DNA of 64,000 bases from the NCBI GenBank assembly GCA_947568835.1, contig OX387603.1, positions 8,181,943-8,245,942 of the forward strand, written 5' to 3'. This document shows positions 13,912-25,262 of the stretch, piece by piece. The notes under the pieces are model-generated. The model worked only from the letters and a program-made list of their open reading frames with translations, did no database searches and was not told the DNA's origin. The stretch comes from Protonemura montana (Eukaryota; Arthropoda; Insecta; Plecoptera; Nemouridae). The position numbers and the translations under genes were made by a program. Every line of letters begins with the position of its first letter. Within the stretch, counting starts at the first letter, position 1.

Positions 13912-15336
13912 AATTGTCACCAAGATACTAATATATACTATATACATATTATATAAATATACTATATATATATACTTTTTATTTACATTTTTTGAATGTT
14001 GTTATGTTGTTGTGCGTAATTTTAATGTGTTAAAAAAGGCGTAAGGCGTCAGCGGGTAAATAAGGTACCTACATATAAGATTTTTGACACTATAATTTGT
14101 GTATTAAATCCAGTCCCGTTCTAGAAAGAAGGCGAGCTCGTACCCATGACAACTTTTAAGTGTCCCTCTCATCCAAAAATATCACGTGCTATTCAAAACC
14201 ATCGTTAATTTGAAAACGAAATGAATATTTTCCGATTGAGAAAATATGAATGCAATTTCTATAGGCGTTAATCCAAGGGTACTGCAGAGTTCCCGGCGAT
14301 AAAATTTCAGGGATTCTGGATACCAATCGGCGACAGAATGCTTCGATGTGAAAACAGGAAAAAAAAACGTCCAATGAATTGAATTGATAAATTCACCGGA
14401 TTCTGTAACAGATGAACAGACTCGGGATATTGTATAAGAGCAATATTGGCAAAAACAAGAATTGTCTTTTCTTTCTTTGTGTTTTCGAAGGAAAGCAACC
14501 TGCTTACAAATATAAAATGGAAAACTATCTATGCAAAATCCACGCCTTGGTTACATTTATTTCAAAAAGAGAAAGAAATACCATCAAAATTTCTGCTTGT
14601 AAACTTTGCGTTTTGAGCGGATAAAGAAAAAAAACTCATTCATTTCTTGAAGGTATGACAGTAGGTAATAGAGGCATTGGTCAGACCCAGAAAGAGAGAG
14701 AGATAGAGGGAGAGAAAGTAACTGAATTCCCTTACATAGACGGGTCAATTATGAATTGTGATCTATATCTTGGCAAAACGGATTAATTTGTGTTTGGTTT
14801 TTCAATCCCCTATGTATATTCATTACTCCGCTTAATATTTTTGTTTAACAAAAAATAAGATGGAATTTAATATGGATATATTTTTAAATAAATATGAATA
14901 AAGGTATTCGTACAATAATGTAATCAGTATATCAGTATATGCTATGCGAATGTTTATTTAATTAATAAAAGGGTGAAAACGCAGTACGGACCGACCCTTC
15001 CAGCCCAACTTCGTACAGGACGAGTTTGCAAGAGTTACAGCTCCGAGATTAGAATTGCGCCAGTTTCTGAAATTATTTTAAGGGAATGTTAATCTAATCG
15101 AAGACTTCCTGATTGGAAAATGGAACATTGAAAACGGGGTTTAAAAGGTTGCTATTTTGTGTATAATCATTGAACTACAACAGACTTAAAAGAAACTGGT
15201 CTATGAAAAAAGTACAATTTGCTTTGAAAATACAGAGCAGCCTTTATCATGTAATTGAAGCAATCATGAAAAAAACGTAACTGTTCTGCCCGGGGCTAGC
15301 ACAGAACGTTTTAAACGAAAGAGTCCTTCAAGTGCG
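13912..15336. other. Gene-free AT-rich spacer
   Basis: It starts with a TATATA-rich stretch (about 13925-13980) and includes a GA-rich run near 14690-14720. No supported gene is visible. The spacer ends at the left terminus of the transposon. Confidence 0.5.
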
Positions 15337-15351
15337 TACCCATACAGCACA
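15337..15351 (+). repeat. Left terminal inverted repeat of the transposon
   Basis: TACCCATACAGCACA pairs with the right end at 22555-22569 in inverted orientation with one mismatch. The first TA may be target-site sequence. Similarity falls off immediately inside this 15-bp core. Confidence 0.7.
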
Positions 15352-15610
15352 CGGACATTGTATGGACATACCATAAACATCCCGTCGGGACATAAGGGAT
15401 ATTCGTTTTATATAAATTGGACGTTGTAGGGATGTACGTGGCAAGTACTTATGTCTCACTTTTTTACATCCCCTGTACGTCCCAGGAATAATCCACCGGA
15501 TGTCGCAGGTATATACCAGGGATTTTCTTATATATATGCCACGGACGTGCCTTGGAGGTTCCAAGGGATGTACCACATATATCGTCGGGATATTGTCTGC
15601 ATATCGATTT
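15352..15610. repeat. Left subterminal repeat region
   Basis: It contains repeated short words such as GGGATATTC, AGGGATGTAC, CCAGGGAT and CGGGATATTG in both orientations. These are related to the GGGATATCC words near the right end. Such arrays are typical transposase-binding regions of En/Spm-like elements. A 172-codon plus-strand frame (15451-15969) crosses this region but looks like a by-product of the repeats. Confidence 0.55.
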
Positions 15611-15899
15611 TATGGGATTTAATGAGTTATTTAAAAAAAACTAAAAATTCTGTTGCATATTTATTATTGTATTGCAGTGTACAAAATTCGACCTACAGAT
15701 TGGTCATAAAATGGGGTAATCAAGTGGATGCTATGCTAAACATCACGTTAGAGGCAACATGGAAAATCTCTTGTCTAGGCAATATAGTAACTAATGTTAA
15801 TGATAAGATTCTCCTTAAGTTTCTAATTCTTCGTTCTGAAGATAAGGACATTTCACATAATAATATTGAAAGAAAATGGGAAGCAGCCACACACAAAAT

Positions 15900-16440
15900 A
15901 TCTTCCCTCATAGGCTCAAACCAATCACAGCCATCATCGGCATTGGTAACACATGTTTGGCAAAAATAATTATAATTGCTGTTTAAGCCAACGGTAGGTT
16001 GAAAAATGACATCTTTTCTGCCAACTAATATGTCTTTACGGAAAGATGATATGAAACAGATATACATACATTTTTCACGTCTTGATATTGATAGAATATC
16101 GGTATCTGACAACGGTTGATATCATCCACGCAAAGTCTTAATATTGAGAGAAAATTGAAAAACAGTATCTCTCGTACCTCACAGCCATCGTCGGTATTGG
16201 TAACTTCACACACCCAAGCATACAAAGAAAAATGAGTAACTCTCATCCCGGACTGGCATCAATGGCTTGATTAGCAACTAGTTACGATTCAGAACCAAAA
16301 TAAAGTGAAAATAAAATCTCTCTTACCTAACTGCCATCATTGGCTTGATAATAATGGTTACGATACAAAACCAAATGTAGGTTGGAAAAGGAAATCTCTC
16401 CTTCCTCAACGCCATCATTAGCTTGGTAACTATGGTCATG
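15900..16440. repeat. Degenerate tandem repeat inside the transposon
   Basis: The words GCCATCATCGG, GCCATCGTCGG, GGCATCAATGG, GCCATCATTGG and GCCATCATTAG recur at about 15932, 16185, 16256, 16332 and 16411. Each is followed by TTGGTAAC or a variant, and some are preceded by ATCTCTCNTACCT. The last four units are about 71-79 bp apart. They lie between the left end and the DUF4806 gene. Confidence 0.6.
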
Positions 16441-16797
16441 AAATATAACTAATTTGCACTTGATCATTAATACTATCTTTGTCTACCACTGGGCAGATAA
16501 TTGACGATCACAATAAAGATTTTTACAGAATATATGATCATTGGAAACTGTATCTAAGAAATATACTGCAAGAACTGCATTTATAAATACAACACTCGTA
16601 AAAGACAAAAATTTACAGGACACTTAAACTTGAGCTTAACTTAAATATGAGTGATGAAATTGTGTTGGCTGGTTGTGAAAGTTCAGTTTAATCCGTAATT
16701 TGGGAGTTTTCAGGCCTGAAAATGCATCACAAATAAATTACTGTTTTTGATAACTTATAACAACACCAAGCCATACATTATATACAAATATATTTAC

Positions 16798-18393
16798 TTA
16801 CAAAATATTAGTAGCACGCAAAAGCCGCTCCTTGGATCTAACCAACCAACATTGGATGGCCCCCTCTATCTCCTTCTCGCTGGCAGTTTCGTTGAGTTTT
16901 AGTACAGCTTCTGAAATTGGAGTAATTTATAAGCGGTTTTATTATTAATCGGGCCGATCATTCTGATGAGAATCCAAATGTAATAATTGAGCAAAGACCA
17001 ATGCTTTTACATTATACATACGTTTGATGACTTTAGCAAGAGTCAGCTTGCTAAAAGAATTTTTCTTTTTCTTTCCTGGCCAACTGTAACTGACAGCTAC
17101 ATCTGATGTAACCACACGCTCCATAATGCGAGCAACGCTGTTCTTGACAGAACATCCCCCCACTCGAGAAAGCTCGTTTATCTAAAAAAAAAAATTATTT
17201 ATTACAATTAATTTGGTATGTTGTTATTGAGTTTTTTTGCTTTGAAACAGTACTACACCACCAGTTCATTCAGATTTTTTACATACCAGGCCCAAAAAAA
17301 TATCAATTTTCTCCAGTTTCTTTTCCAGGATGTCTAAACTATTCAGAGACTTGACAGGTAAAAGCAGCTCAACAAGTAGGTTTGTCCTAGCTGGTGCCTC
17401 AGTGTTGGCAGACTTGCTGCTAGCAGCCAATAGCAGATCAACGCCTGCTCGGAGCTGCTGAAGTTCGACCTTCTGCCGGGTCAGCAGACGAATTACTTCC
17501 GATTCAAAGCCTGCAAAAAAGGCATTAATAATAGTTCACAAAAAAAGAGATAGTAAACTTAAGCTGAGAAAAGGCTAATTTATTCAGCTTACATTCACGC
17601 CTGCGAGAAGGTGGAGAGTGAGGTGGCGGCCGGCTAGGTGTATCTCGATCACGTGTCGATGGAACAGTTCTGTCTTTACCAGACTGCGAATACGCTATTC
17701 TCCGGGGCTGCGACATAGAGATCTGTTTCCGAGGCTGCGTCGAGGGAGAATGTTCCTGCGGCTGTGCTACGGGGGAGTCTTGAGGCAGTGACATAGGGGA
17801 GAGCGGTGAAAAAGGGGGGAGATCTTGCAGCTGTGCTGTCAGCGATGATGCACCTTGCATTGTGGCTTTCTTATTTTTTTTCTTAGGTGGTGCTGGAAAT
17901 TCATCATCGGAACTCATTTCACTGGAGTCACTGAAGTCTGTCGTCAGACGGGAATAGGTAGTTCCTTTTTCTGCTTTCAGCTGTGCAGTTGCCAAGTCAG
18001 CTAAAAAATGAGAGCAAAAATCACTTGTTTGTCGGCACCCTATGAATGTAACAAATTGCCATGCACATTTAAATTTAAATGTGGACATCAACCATGGCCA
18101 AATCAACAAAATGCATATGAAATTCACAAGTGTGAATCAACAAAAATGCCATGCAACGCGATACAACAAAATAAATCAGTTTACGTACCATACCTCCCCA
18201 TAAGTTTAGCGGAATACATTGGCCAGTTCTTCTTGGGGAGGTCTTCATTCCTAATGGCTGCCAAAACTTTGGCAGTATCCACTGCTTTTGGCGGCCAGTA
18301 ACATTGCTTGGTTTTCATAACAAACCATGACTGTGGTACCGCATCAACAAAAAGATTACCATTGTCGGTTATCGACACCACGCAGAAGGCCAT
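16798..18393 (-). CDS. DUF4806-domain protein of the transposon (5 exons, 369 aa)
   Basis: The model joins 18393-18189, 18000-17593, 17510-17287, 17181-17022 and 16910-16798. All introns have GT..AG ends and the phases close exactly. The total is 1110 nt ending in TAA. The N-terminal exon has the W-rich start often seen in this family (residues about 20-35: PQSWFVMKTKQCYWPP). The middle is a low-complexity Ser/Pro/Gln linker with a basic PPKKKNKK stretch suggesting nuclear location, followed by a Leu-rich helix (about 215-275). The DUF4806 domain starts near residue 280 with NELSRVGG and includes SWPGKKKKNSF. DUF4806 has no established biochemistry. Its place beside the transposase suggests a DNA-binding accessory protein like En/Spm TnpA, which is inference. 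An acceptor-like TTTGTTTCAG just upstream of the ATG suggests a 5' UTR intron. Confidence 0.78.
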
Positions 18394-18629
18394 TGTAGCA
18401 AACCTGAAACAAATATTGTGAGTTAATAAAAAGTAGTGGATCTTGGTTTTTTTTGCAAGATGCCCAGGCTACCAAGGAGAATGTACTTGGTGCTTCTCTG
18501 CTTCACCGTCAGAGCGTGAGAGAAGGGCAAGAGAAACCTAGTCTAGGGGCACCATAATTGTGTACACTATTACTGATCATAGCTTGAATTAGCTATCCAT
18601 GTGGCTGTGACATAGGGGATGCTTTTACC
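18394..18629. other. Spacer between the two transposon genes
   Basis: It separates the transposase stop (18630) from the DUF4806 start (18393), both on minus. The only notable signal is the acceptor-like tract just upstream of the DUF4806 ATG, which would let an upstream leader exon splice over the transposase ORF. Confidence 0.4.
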
Positions 18630-20765
18630 TTAGCAATGCAGAAGAGGAAATACAACATCAGTGTTGCCTAAAGTAAACCGAACTAATTTGGCGCAAATCT
18701 TACTGATTGGCCAGAATTTTCGATTCGACAGCGTGTGCACTTTGTAAATGCCTAGCTCGGACGAGTGGATTGGCTTCTCGAAAAGATTTTCTCTGGCTTC
18801 AAACAACCTGCCAATTACAAACATTTGACCTTTTCTCGAACTCACTATGTTCTCGACAATAATAATGTCGTCCTCATCGCTAAGAACACAATTATTAGCC
18901 TGGTCAATGCGAAGAGAGAAGTTTTTGAAGTTGGCTCGTTTGTATTGGGGATCTCCAAAATCCTTCAGCAGAGGCCCATTGACATGTACAAACGAGAAAA
19001 TTATTTTGCTTTCTGATTGACTGGCAGTAAATACGGATGATTGGTTCTTAATTTCTTCATAACGTCGGTGGAGCTGTTGCAGTGGCTTATCACACTTTCG
19101 GACAAGTTTCTTCAGTTCCTGCATGAAATTCTCGAAAGCAAATGCACTGAAGTTATCGAGTGCACCCAGTTTTGCAGCATCCTGCGCAATGTGGAGCAAA
19201 CCATGAACATTGTGCGAAACTAACGCTTTCCCGTAAAGCTTTGCAAAGCGCTCAACAAAAAAATGCAGCAGTTCGTCAGCGTACACGTTGTGAGTGGCGC
19301 ACATATCTGGTGATGCCAAAATTCTCACGGCGACATGGAGTGTCAGAAAATGGAGGAATAATTTTTTGGGCAATACTTGCAGCAACACAACCGGCCCACT
19401 GTAAAAGAGAAATTGGCGGAGCTCCGTAGCCTTCCACCGATCAATCGATTTTAAATCCCGAGGCTTTCTGGCAAATTCGACCGGAACACAGGTTTTTAAC
19501 AGTAAGAGTTTCGCAGTAACTCGATTGACCTGCCCCATGGACAGCTTCGTTGGCAATTTTCCACGCATCCAAAGAAGAATAAGTTTTTTTGTCACTCCCA
19601 GGCAGATGAGGTGCATGTAGTCCAGTGGAAATTGGGACACATGTCCAAACCCTGGTATGGTTTCCAGTGGAGAAAGACCAACATGATGTTCTTCTTGGCG
19701 GTGCTGTTGGAATGACGCGTCCGTTCTCAGTTCGATATTTTTACTGTATGGAAAGCACACTCTATTTTCGATGTAGTTTCCACGTTGGGTGCACTTGGTA
19801 CAGCTGTAAAAACCCGAGTGTCCCTTGGTACACGTCACAAAAGATTTAGCCGGGGCATCACATATAAACGATGTGGTCTTGAATTGCCTCACTTTGCCCT
19901 GGATTGAGATGCCATTGGATGTTAGGTTTACAGCCTCTTCTACAAATTCTCTCAAGAAATCATGTGGAGAATGTGGCTTTACATCCCCATGGTAGCACCC
20001 AATGAGAAATGGTTTGTTGGAAATTTCTCGCACCAGTCCTAAAATTGGCCACAGTTGGCTGCCCGAAGCTTTGGCAATTGGAAGACCATCTATTCCCACA
20101 ACGAGTTTGATGGTTGTGGGTATTTGTCTTTGAGCAATACTAATTTTGCCTAGCAAATATTCAATGCCATTTTTTATCCCGTGGTGCCAGTATTTACCGG
20201 GATAAACGTTTTGAACGCCGGTGGAACGGGGAGTCCCAAGTAAAATGCGTGCATCTTTTGGAAGGTTGACATGGCATGGGTGTGAGTGTAGCACTGTTAG
20301 TAAATTGTTAACAACACTATGATGCACATTATCTTTCACTGCCCAGGAAGCCAGTAGGTCTTGGAACGACTTGTCAACTGAATCGAATCGCACATCTGGA
20401 TCGCAAAACTCACTAGGCTCATACTGGTCGTTCAAAGGTCTTTCGATGGTCGAGGCTTGCTCATCAAAACTTGACTCTTCTGAAATATCAGAGCGTTGGT
20501 CTGATATCAAACTATCTACATCGGCGGCATAAATCGGGCTCTGGACAGGAGAAATCTCATGACTGGAAAAAAGCTGAGGGTCGTCACTGTCAATTTCTTC
20601 AGATGAAGATGCCTGATTAATATATTGAAGTGCTTGGCTCGTTTCCTGCGCTACAAGCCTGTCTCTCTGTCGGTGGGATTTTAATTTTGTGCCACTCATG
20701 GTTGTCTTTGAAAGAAGAGCTGGAAGTTCAAGTGTTTCTGTAGAAACATTCTCAGTAAGAGGCAT
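18630..20765 (-). CDS. TNP2-like transposase (intronless ORF, about 711 aa)
   Basis: The open frame is continuous. I start it at ATG 20765 because the three codons upstream begin with TTG and an acceptor-like TTTATTGCTAG immediately precedes. The first ~150 residues are acidic and Ser-rich, perhaps regulatory. The catalytic core resembles the TNP2 transposase family: GIDGLPIAKASGSQLWPI (about 224-241), a zinc-knuckle-like GHSGFYSCTKC (about 315-325), PLDYMHLICLGV (about 380-391), and HGLLHIAQDAAKLGALDNF then FAFENFMQELKKLVRK (about 521-557). Candidate acidic catalytic residues are D226, D303 or D382, and E545. That assignment is inferred from family patterns. The role would be cutting and rejoining element ends. 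No stop or frameshift is seen, so it may be functional or recently so. Confidence 0.85.
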   Translation of the reverse strand: MPLTENVSTETLELPALLSKTTMSGTKLKSHRQRDRLVAQETSQALQYINQASSSEEIDSDDPQLFSSHEISPVQSPIYAADVDSLISDQRSDISEESSFDEQASTIERPLNDQYEPSEFCDPDVRFDSVDKSFQDLLASWAVKDNVHHSVVNNLLTVLHSHPCHVNLPKDARILLGTPRSTGVQNVYPGKYWHHGIKNGIEYLLGKISIAQRQIPTTIKLVVGIDGLPIAKASGSQLWPILGLVREISNKPFLIGCYHGDVKPHSPHDFLREFVEEAVNLTSNGISIQGKVRQFKTTSFICDAPAKSFVTCTKGHSGFYSCTKCTQRGNYIENRVCFPYSKNIELRTDASFQQHRQEEHHVGLSPLETIPGFGHVSQFPLDYMHLICLGVTKKLILLWMRGKLPTKLSMGQVNRVTAKLLLLKTCVPVEFARKPRDLKSIDRWKATELRQFLFYSGPVVLLQVLPKKLFLHFLTLHVAVRILASPDMCATHNVYADELLHFFVERFAKLYGKALVSHNVHGLLHIAQDAAKLGALDNFSAFAFENFMQELKKLVRKCDKPLQQLHRRYEEIKNQSSVFTASQSESKIIFSFVHVNGPLLKDFGDPQYKRANFKNFSLRIDQANNCVLSDEDDIIIVENIVSSRKGQMFVIGRLFEARENLFEKPIHSSELGIYKVHTLSNRKFWPISKICAKLVRFTLGNTDVVFPLLHC

Positions 20766-20849
20766 CTCTAGCAATAAACCCAGAGGTAACTACAAAGTAT
20801 TGCATATTAGCCGGCTAGGCCAAGGATGACTAAGCCACTACCCTAACAG

Positions 20850-21145
20850 AAGCATACAATATTGTAAACTCACCAATAAATAAATTGTAAGCCAGGAGCT
20901 CAGACCCTTGCTCTACAATACTGCTGTTAATATTAGGTTTTCCTCTCCACAAGAAAAATTAAGCTGAGCTGAAAACAGAAAAGTGAATAGATTTACAGGC
21001 TAGGTGTCATTTATTAAAGTAGCTTACGAACCAAGTAACTAGTAAGGTCCATGAGGCAAGGCAAGGCAAGATAACCTTACAAAGACGCTGTAAAAGTAAT
21101 AGTATTATGATATCAAAATATATAATGATTAAGAATGCATCTTAC
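20850..21145. other. Presumed intronic or leader DNA of the transposon
   Basis: No coding frame is visible. On minus there is a possible second leader donor near 20873 (GGTGAGTTTAC). The rest is AT-rich. Confidence 0.3.
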
Positions 21146-21310
21146 CGTTGTATCCTCAGATTCTGTTGCTTCTTGATGCAAAAATCCACAAGGCAAAATC
21201 CACATAAAGCCCGAAATCAGAATTGTACTCAGAGATCGTAGCACTGCGAGTCGAGCAATCACTGAACAGGCAAGATGGCTTCTATGTTTACATCACGTGA
21301 CAATATTGCG
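21146..21310 (-). promoter_or_regulatory. Candidate transposon promoter and shared leader exon
   Basis: On minus, a GTAAG donor lies at 21145-21141 just below an exon-like stretch. Further upstream is GAAGCCATCTTGCC (plus strand CAAGATGGCTTC, 21271-21282), which resembles a YY1-type initiator site. A spliced 5' leader could join acceptors before the transposase ATG and before the DUF4806 ATG. No frame in this stretch continues into either protein, so it would be untranslated. This is inference from splice signals. Confidence 0.35.
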
Positions 21311-22350
21311 CTCAGTGATCGGCTTTGTTCGGTCGCTTCCGACTCCCCGTATTTTTATTTTTTGATTCGGTTTCACATTTAATTGTATTTAGATGAATTA
21401 ATTAATTCGACAACCGATATGAAATCGAATCGATGATATTATATCTACGCAATCGATCCAATATTAACCACACCACCGAGCGTGGGAAAGATACGTCATA
21501 ATGTGATCTAATCGTGTGGTCTGACGTCACACGAGATGAAAATAATATGTAAATGCTCTCAAATCACCGATATTTTGTTCTTAACGATCGAATGACACTT
21601 CGTGGCGCGATTCTGAAAGACGATCGAGATACAGCGTAAATTGTACGATGGGGTAGGTTGGTTTGATTCAGCTAATCGATTCAATCAACACTTTTAATAG
21701 TGTTGAAACGAGTCCCAGGCTGCGATGACAAGGGTACACCCACTTATGCTTGTTCAACCATAAAACATACACTCCTTTGCTCGTATAATCAATCAAATCA
21801 GGTAAACCAGAACATCAACACAACCGCGAAGACCCTGGCAAGCTTATCAGGACACTAACTTGCCAGATTTTAACCTTTGAGAGAGATAAACGACCAGAGT
21901 AGAAGGCTAAGTGTAGCTAAAAACTACGCTTTGACTCTTACAAGAGACTCTCACGCAAAGTCAAAGGACCATAACGACTGTTTGATATAACATTCAGATA
22001 CCTATTGATCTCGTCTACATTTTATATAGACGTTTCTTTCAGCATAGCTAGAAAACTGAGCGAGTAAATGACAAAAAACTTGGATCACCCAAAATTGTTT
22101 TTTTTGCAAAGTAAGAGATTCAGCCATGGTTTCATATTGTGAGCTCGAGAAATTTAACAAATTTGAAACGATCTTGAAACTTATTTTGTCGGAGGTTTCG
22201 TGAGTTGAAATTAACATAGATTACTCATTTTTCATCGCTGAATCGACTGATCAACACGGCATATCTATGCGTTCCAAATTGACGTAATAGTTTGTGAAAT
22301 ATTAGACAAAGTATGTTTGAAAAACTTACGAAGATAATATTGTGGTCCAT
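21311..22350. other. Non-coding right arm of the transposon
   Basis: No supported gene is visible. The DNA is rich in ATCGAT-type words near 21400-21470 and AT-rich beyond. It lies between the putative promoter and the right subterminal array. Confidence 0.4.
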
Positions 22351-22356
22351 TGCCGA

Positions 22357-22554
22357 ATGTCCCCGGGATATCCCCACAATGACCAATTTTAACGTGTTTT
22401 CTGGCATGTCCCCGGGATATCCTCACAATGACCAAATAAAATGGGCTAGGGATGATCCATTTCAGCATGTACCCGGGACATCCCCACAACGTACCATTTT
22501 CATAGGATGTTTTTTGAACATTGCGTACGTCCTGTGGATATCCCAGGGATATCA
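22357..22554. repeat. Right subterminal repeat array
   Basis: Three units of the form ATGTCCCCGGGATATCC followed by CCACAATGACC lie at about 22357-22385, 22405-22433 and 22466-22494 (the last with variants). An unrelated-looking stretch is followed by GTGGATATCCCAGGGATATC just inside the terminal repeat. Regular, near-palindromic GGGATATCC units are likely transposase-binding sites. Confidence 0.7.
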
Positions 22555-22569
22555 TGTGCTGTGTGGGTA
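22555..22569 (-). repeat. Right terminal inverted repeat of the transposon
   Basis: TGTGCTGTGTGGGTA is the inverted partner of the left terminus with one mismatch. The terminal TA is shared by both ends and may be the target duplication. Confidence 0.7.
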
Positions 22570-25236
22570 GCTTGTGCATTGAGCCGAGTTAATTGAACGT
22601 AAATTAGACGGGTCCACGTGCCAATTTGGGGCTCCTAGCCTCTGAACTTGGTGATTTTAGCTAGCGAATGGACTCCTTGTCAGCACAAATAACCGTCGCG
22701 TTCAACGTAGCGGTACCGAATTACAATTGAAACCCGTTTCCACATTGTGTTATTTTATGAACCTCTTTAAAAAAACGGTGGAATTAATTGAAATATGGAA
22801 CCTTATCAGCAAGAAATTAATTAGTTGGGTCTTCTTATTTCTGAGTCGACTCGTCTTTCCGATTTTACAAAGATCGTTTAGACCCCAAAAGCGGCTTACA
22901 AAATTATGTAAGTACGTTGCTACGCAACATTATTCCAATCTTGGTCTGAGTTTCTATGTTCCAATTTAGCTAGTCTATGTTCCTGATATGGCCATCTTCT
23001 GAATAATATCATAACATTGAAGGTATAATATCTGAAGGGTGCCAGCTTAGAGTAAGGGTACCAGGGCGCAATATCGTTGTACTTGCACCAGAAAACTGCT
23101 TGGAATTGATCAAAGCAGGGTGTAAAATTCAATCCTTTTAGCGAAGAATTACAAATGATCAGTTACCTACGTGCTGAGGAACGGTTCCTGATAATTCCAG
23201 GACCTGTACGACCTGTATGATCTCAATGACCTTCACGACCTCTATTATGTGTAAGATCAACTAGTCTTAAATATCCTTTCAAGTTCCGTGACCTTAGACC
23301 GCATTTGTCACAGCACAATGCACAGTGAAATTTGGGTTAATACATACAAAATTGGAACGAAAAATGTGGAGTGAAAAATTAGGCTTATTCCCTTTGGTAC
23401 AATCAACGGTAAAATATTAGAGTATCCGCTCTTTATTAGTGATTCTACGCGCCGACAGGTTGCGTTGAAGGTACTTGATAATATTAAACTCAAATACATA
23501 CATGAGTAATAAAACCAGTGTTCGTGGTTCCCCGTACGCTCTAGGTTCGCTGCTCGCTACTTGAGCAGTTCGAACGCACAAAAGGCTGGCGGGGTAAACG
23601 AGTCGCAGTCGCAACCGCTGCGTACAATGCAAACACGAGTACACAGCGAGATCACATCTTACTAAACAGTGCACTCCATTCTGTTTCCACCAAGACAAAT
23701 ACAAGCCAGAAGCCGACGATAAATTATTACCTCAATTCCTGGGTTCGAAGCTATGGAACTCAAAGAGATAGAATATTGGATATTTTGTAGGAAACTGGAG
23801 GTACTACCATTAGTAATGCGTATACTGGAGCGTTACAAGTTTCAGGAAGGTAGTGAGTGTTCCACGTTCATCCAATAAAAAGTTTTAAAATTCTTTGATC
23901 GAATATTAGAATATTCTTCCAATGAAATTGATATACGTAAAGGTCCTGACTCCTGCGTATCAACCTACCCTTCGGTATTGGGCCAGACAAAGTAAAGCCA
24001 AAATTTTATCGAGCGTCTTAGCTCTATTTTTGCTTTGACATCAAAGTAAAAGCAGAATTTTTAAAGAAGAAAATGAATTGTTTATTTCAATTCTTTTGAA
24101 CATTTTTCCCGGATTCGGTGCTAATGGGTGTGTAAAGTAAACAGGCAGTTAATGGATTGCTAAGCGCCACGGGCACTCGTTATACAGAAGGCGAGCAATA
24201 AGAGAGTAGAATTCTAATTCCTAAATGTTATTCAAGCATGATGTAAAAAAAGGAAAGCTACAGTCTAGGGTTTTGTGATATTATCGTCTCCAGACCTGAG
24301 TTGGCGATGGCGTAGGTAGTGAATGGCAGCGTTCCAATCTTCCAACGCCGTGCAATGCAGAAGCAGCAGTGGTAACGTAAATGTGCAAACACGATTGCTC
24401 GATTCATGTTTGAGAGCTCTTATATCGGTGCTCAATGGACCAATGTGGAGATAGTCCAAGGCAGAGTCCGCGAGCTGGACACTTTTTTACGCCAGCTATT
24501 CTTATCTCTACGCCTGACAGAACCGGCTACTCTACTATAGCACTTATGTGTGCCACACCGAGCATTGTACTGGACTTATTTACATCATCGCATTACTTCC
24601 ACAACGTTATCTGCAAATTCCTCTCGCGAGAAAAAGCCAGCCGAATAAACATTGGGTGCTCGTTGCTTTTGTTTTGGGCCGTTGCAATTAAAATGAAAAT
24701 ACCGATTCGGATCGATGGAGTTGGCTATAGTCGAGCAGTGCAGAGGTTCGAAGGCGTAGTCCATGCGGAACAAAAATCATGGACCATCAACAGAGAGGAA
24801 AAAAAAAGTTCCGGCTGAGCCACGCGTCCCTATGGAGCGAAACTTTGATAAATTAGATTTTTACACAACGTGTGGGATGATATTTCAGTCGGAACTGTAT
24901 GATACCAATTACTTTTGCCATTTTCGAGTTACTGCGAAGTTAAACTCCCAGAAGTTTTATAATGTAAGATTTTCTATTCACTGCTGCGTTCCTCACGCCC
25001 AATGCACACACTCCGAAAGAGTGTTTTTGATTTTTGCATTTCATTCCAACCTCCGTAGTGAATAGGCGCAACCTTCTTAAGAAACCTTGCTGTATTTATC
25101 ATCAATCTACCTCGGAGGTTTCTTTGTCTAGACCAGCACCGCGAGTTTCAACCTTTTTTAAACGAAATCTTGAGTTTTTTCAGCAAAGAAAGTCTGTCAA
25201 CGCGACTTTACAGACACACGTGTTAGGTTGGAAGAC

Positions 25237-25262
25237 GGGGGGGGGGGGGGGGGGGGGGGGGG
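25237..25262 (+). repeat. Poly-G tract of about 26 bases
   Basis: An uninterrupted G run is followed by GGAGGAGGAGG. It could form G-quadruplex structures. Its exact length may be unreliable because of sequencing error in homopolymers. Confidence 0.85.

Larger units (their letters stand above)
15337..22569 (-). mobile_element. TNP2-type (En/Spm, CACTA-like) DNA transposon, apparently intact
   Basis: The left end reads TACCCATACAGCACA (15337-15351). The reverse complement of the right end reads TACCCACACAGCACA (22555-22569), giving 14 of 15 matches as terminal inverted repeats. If the outer TA on each side is the target duplication, the element proper is 15339-22567. Inside lie subterminal repeat arrays at both ends and two minus-strand genes, a TNP2-like transposase (18630-20765) and a DUF4806 protein (16798-18393), both without visible stops or frameshifts. 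TNP2 transposases belong to the CACTA (En/Spm) superfamily. The termini here do not start with CACTA and the flank is 2 bp rather than the usual 3 bp, so the exact family is unsettled. Confidence 0.8.

Noticed and set aside
15451-16112. Overlapping frames of 172 aa (plus) and 130 aa (minus)
   Set aside because: They lie in the subterminal and tandem repeats of the transposon and show no domain.
24435-24818. 127-aa plus-strand frame
   Set aside because: No domain and not chained to any exon.
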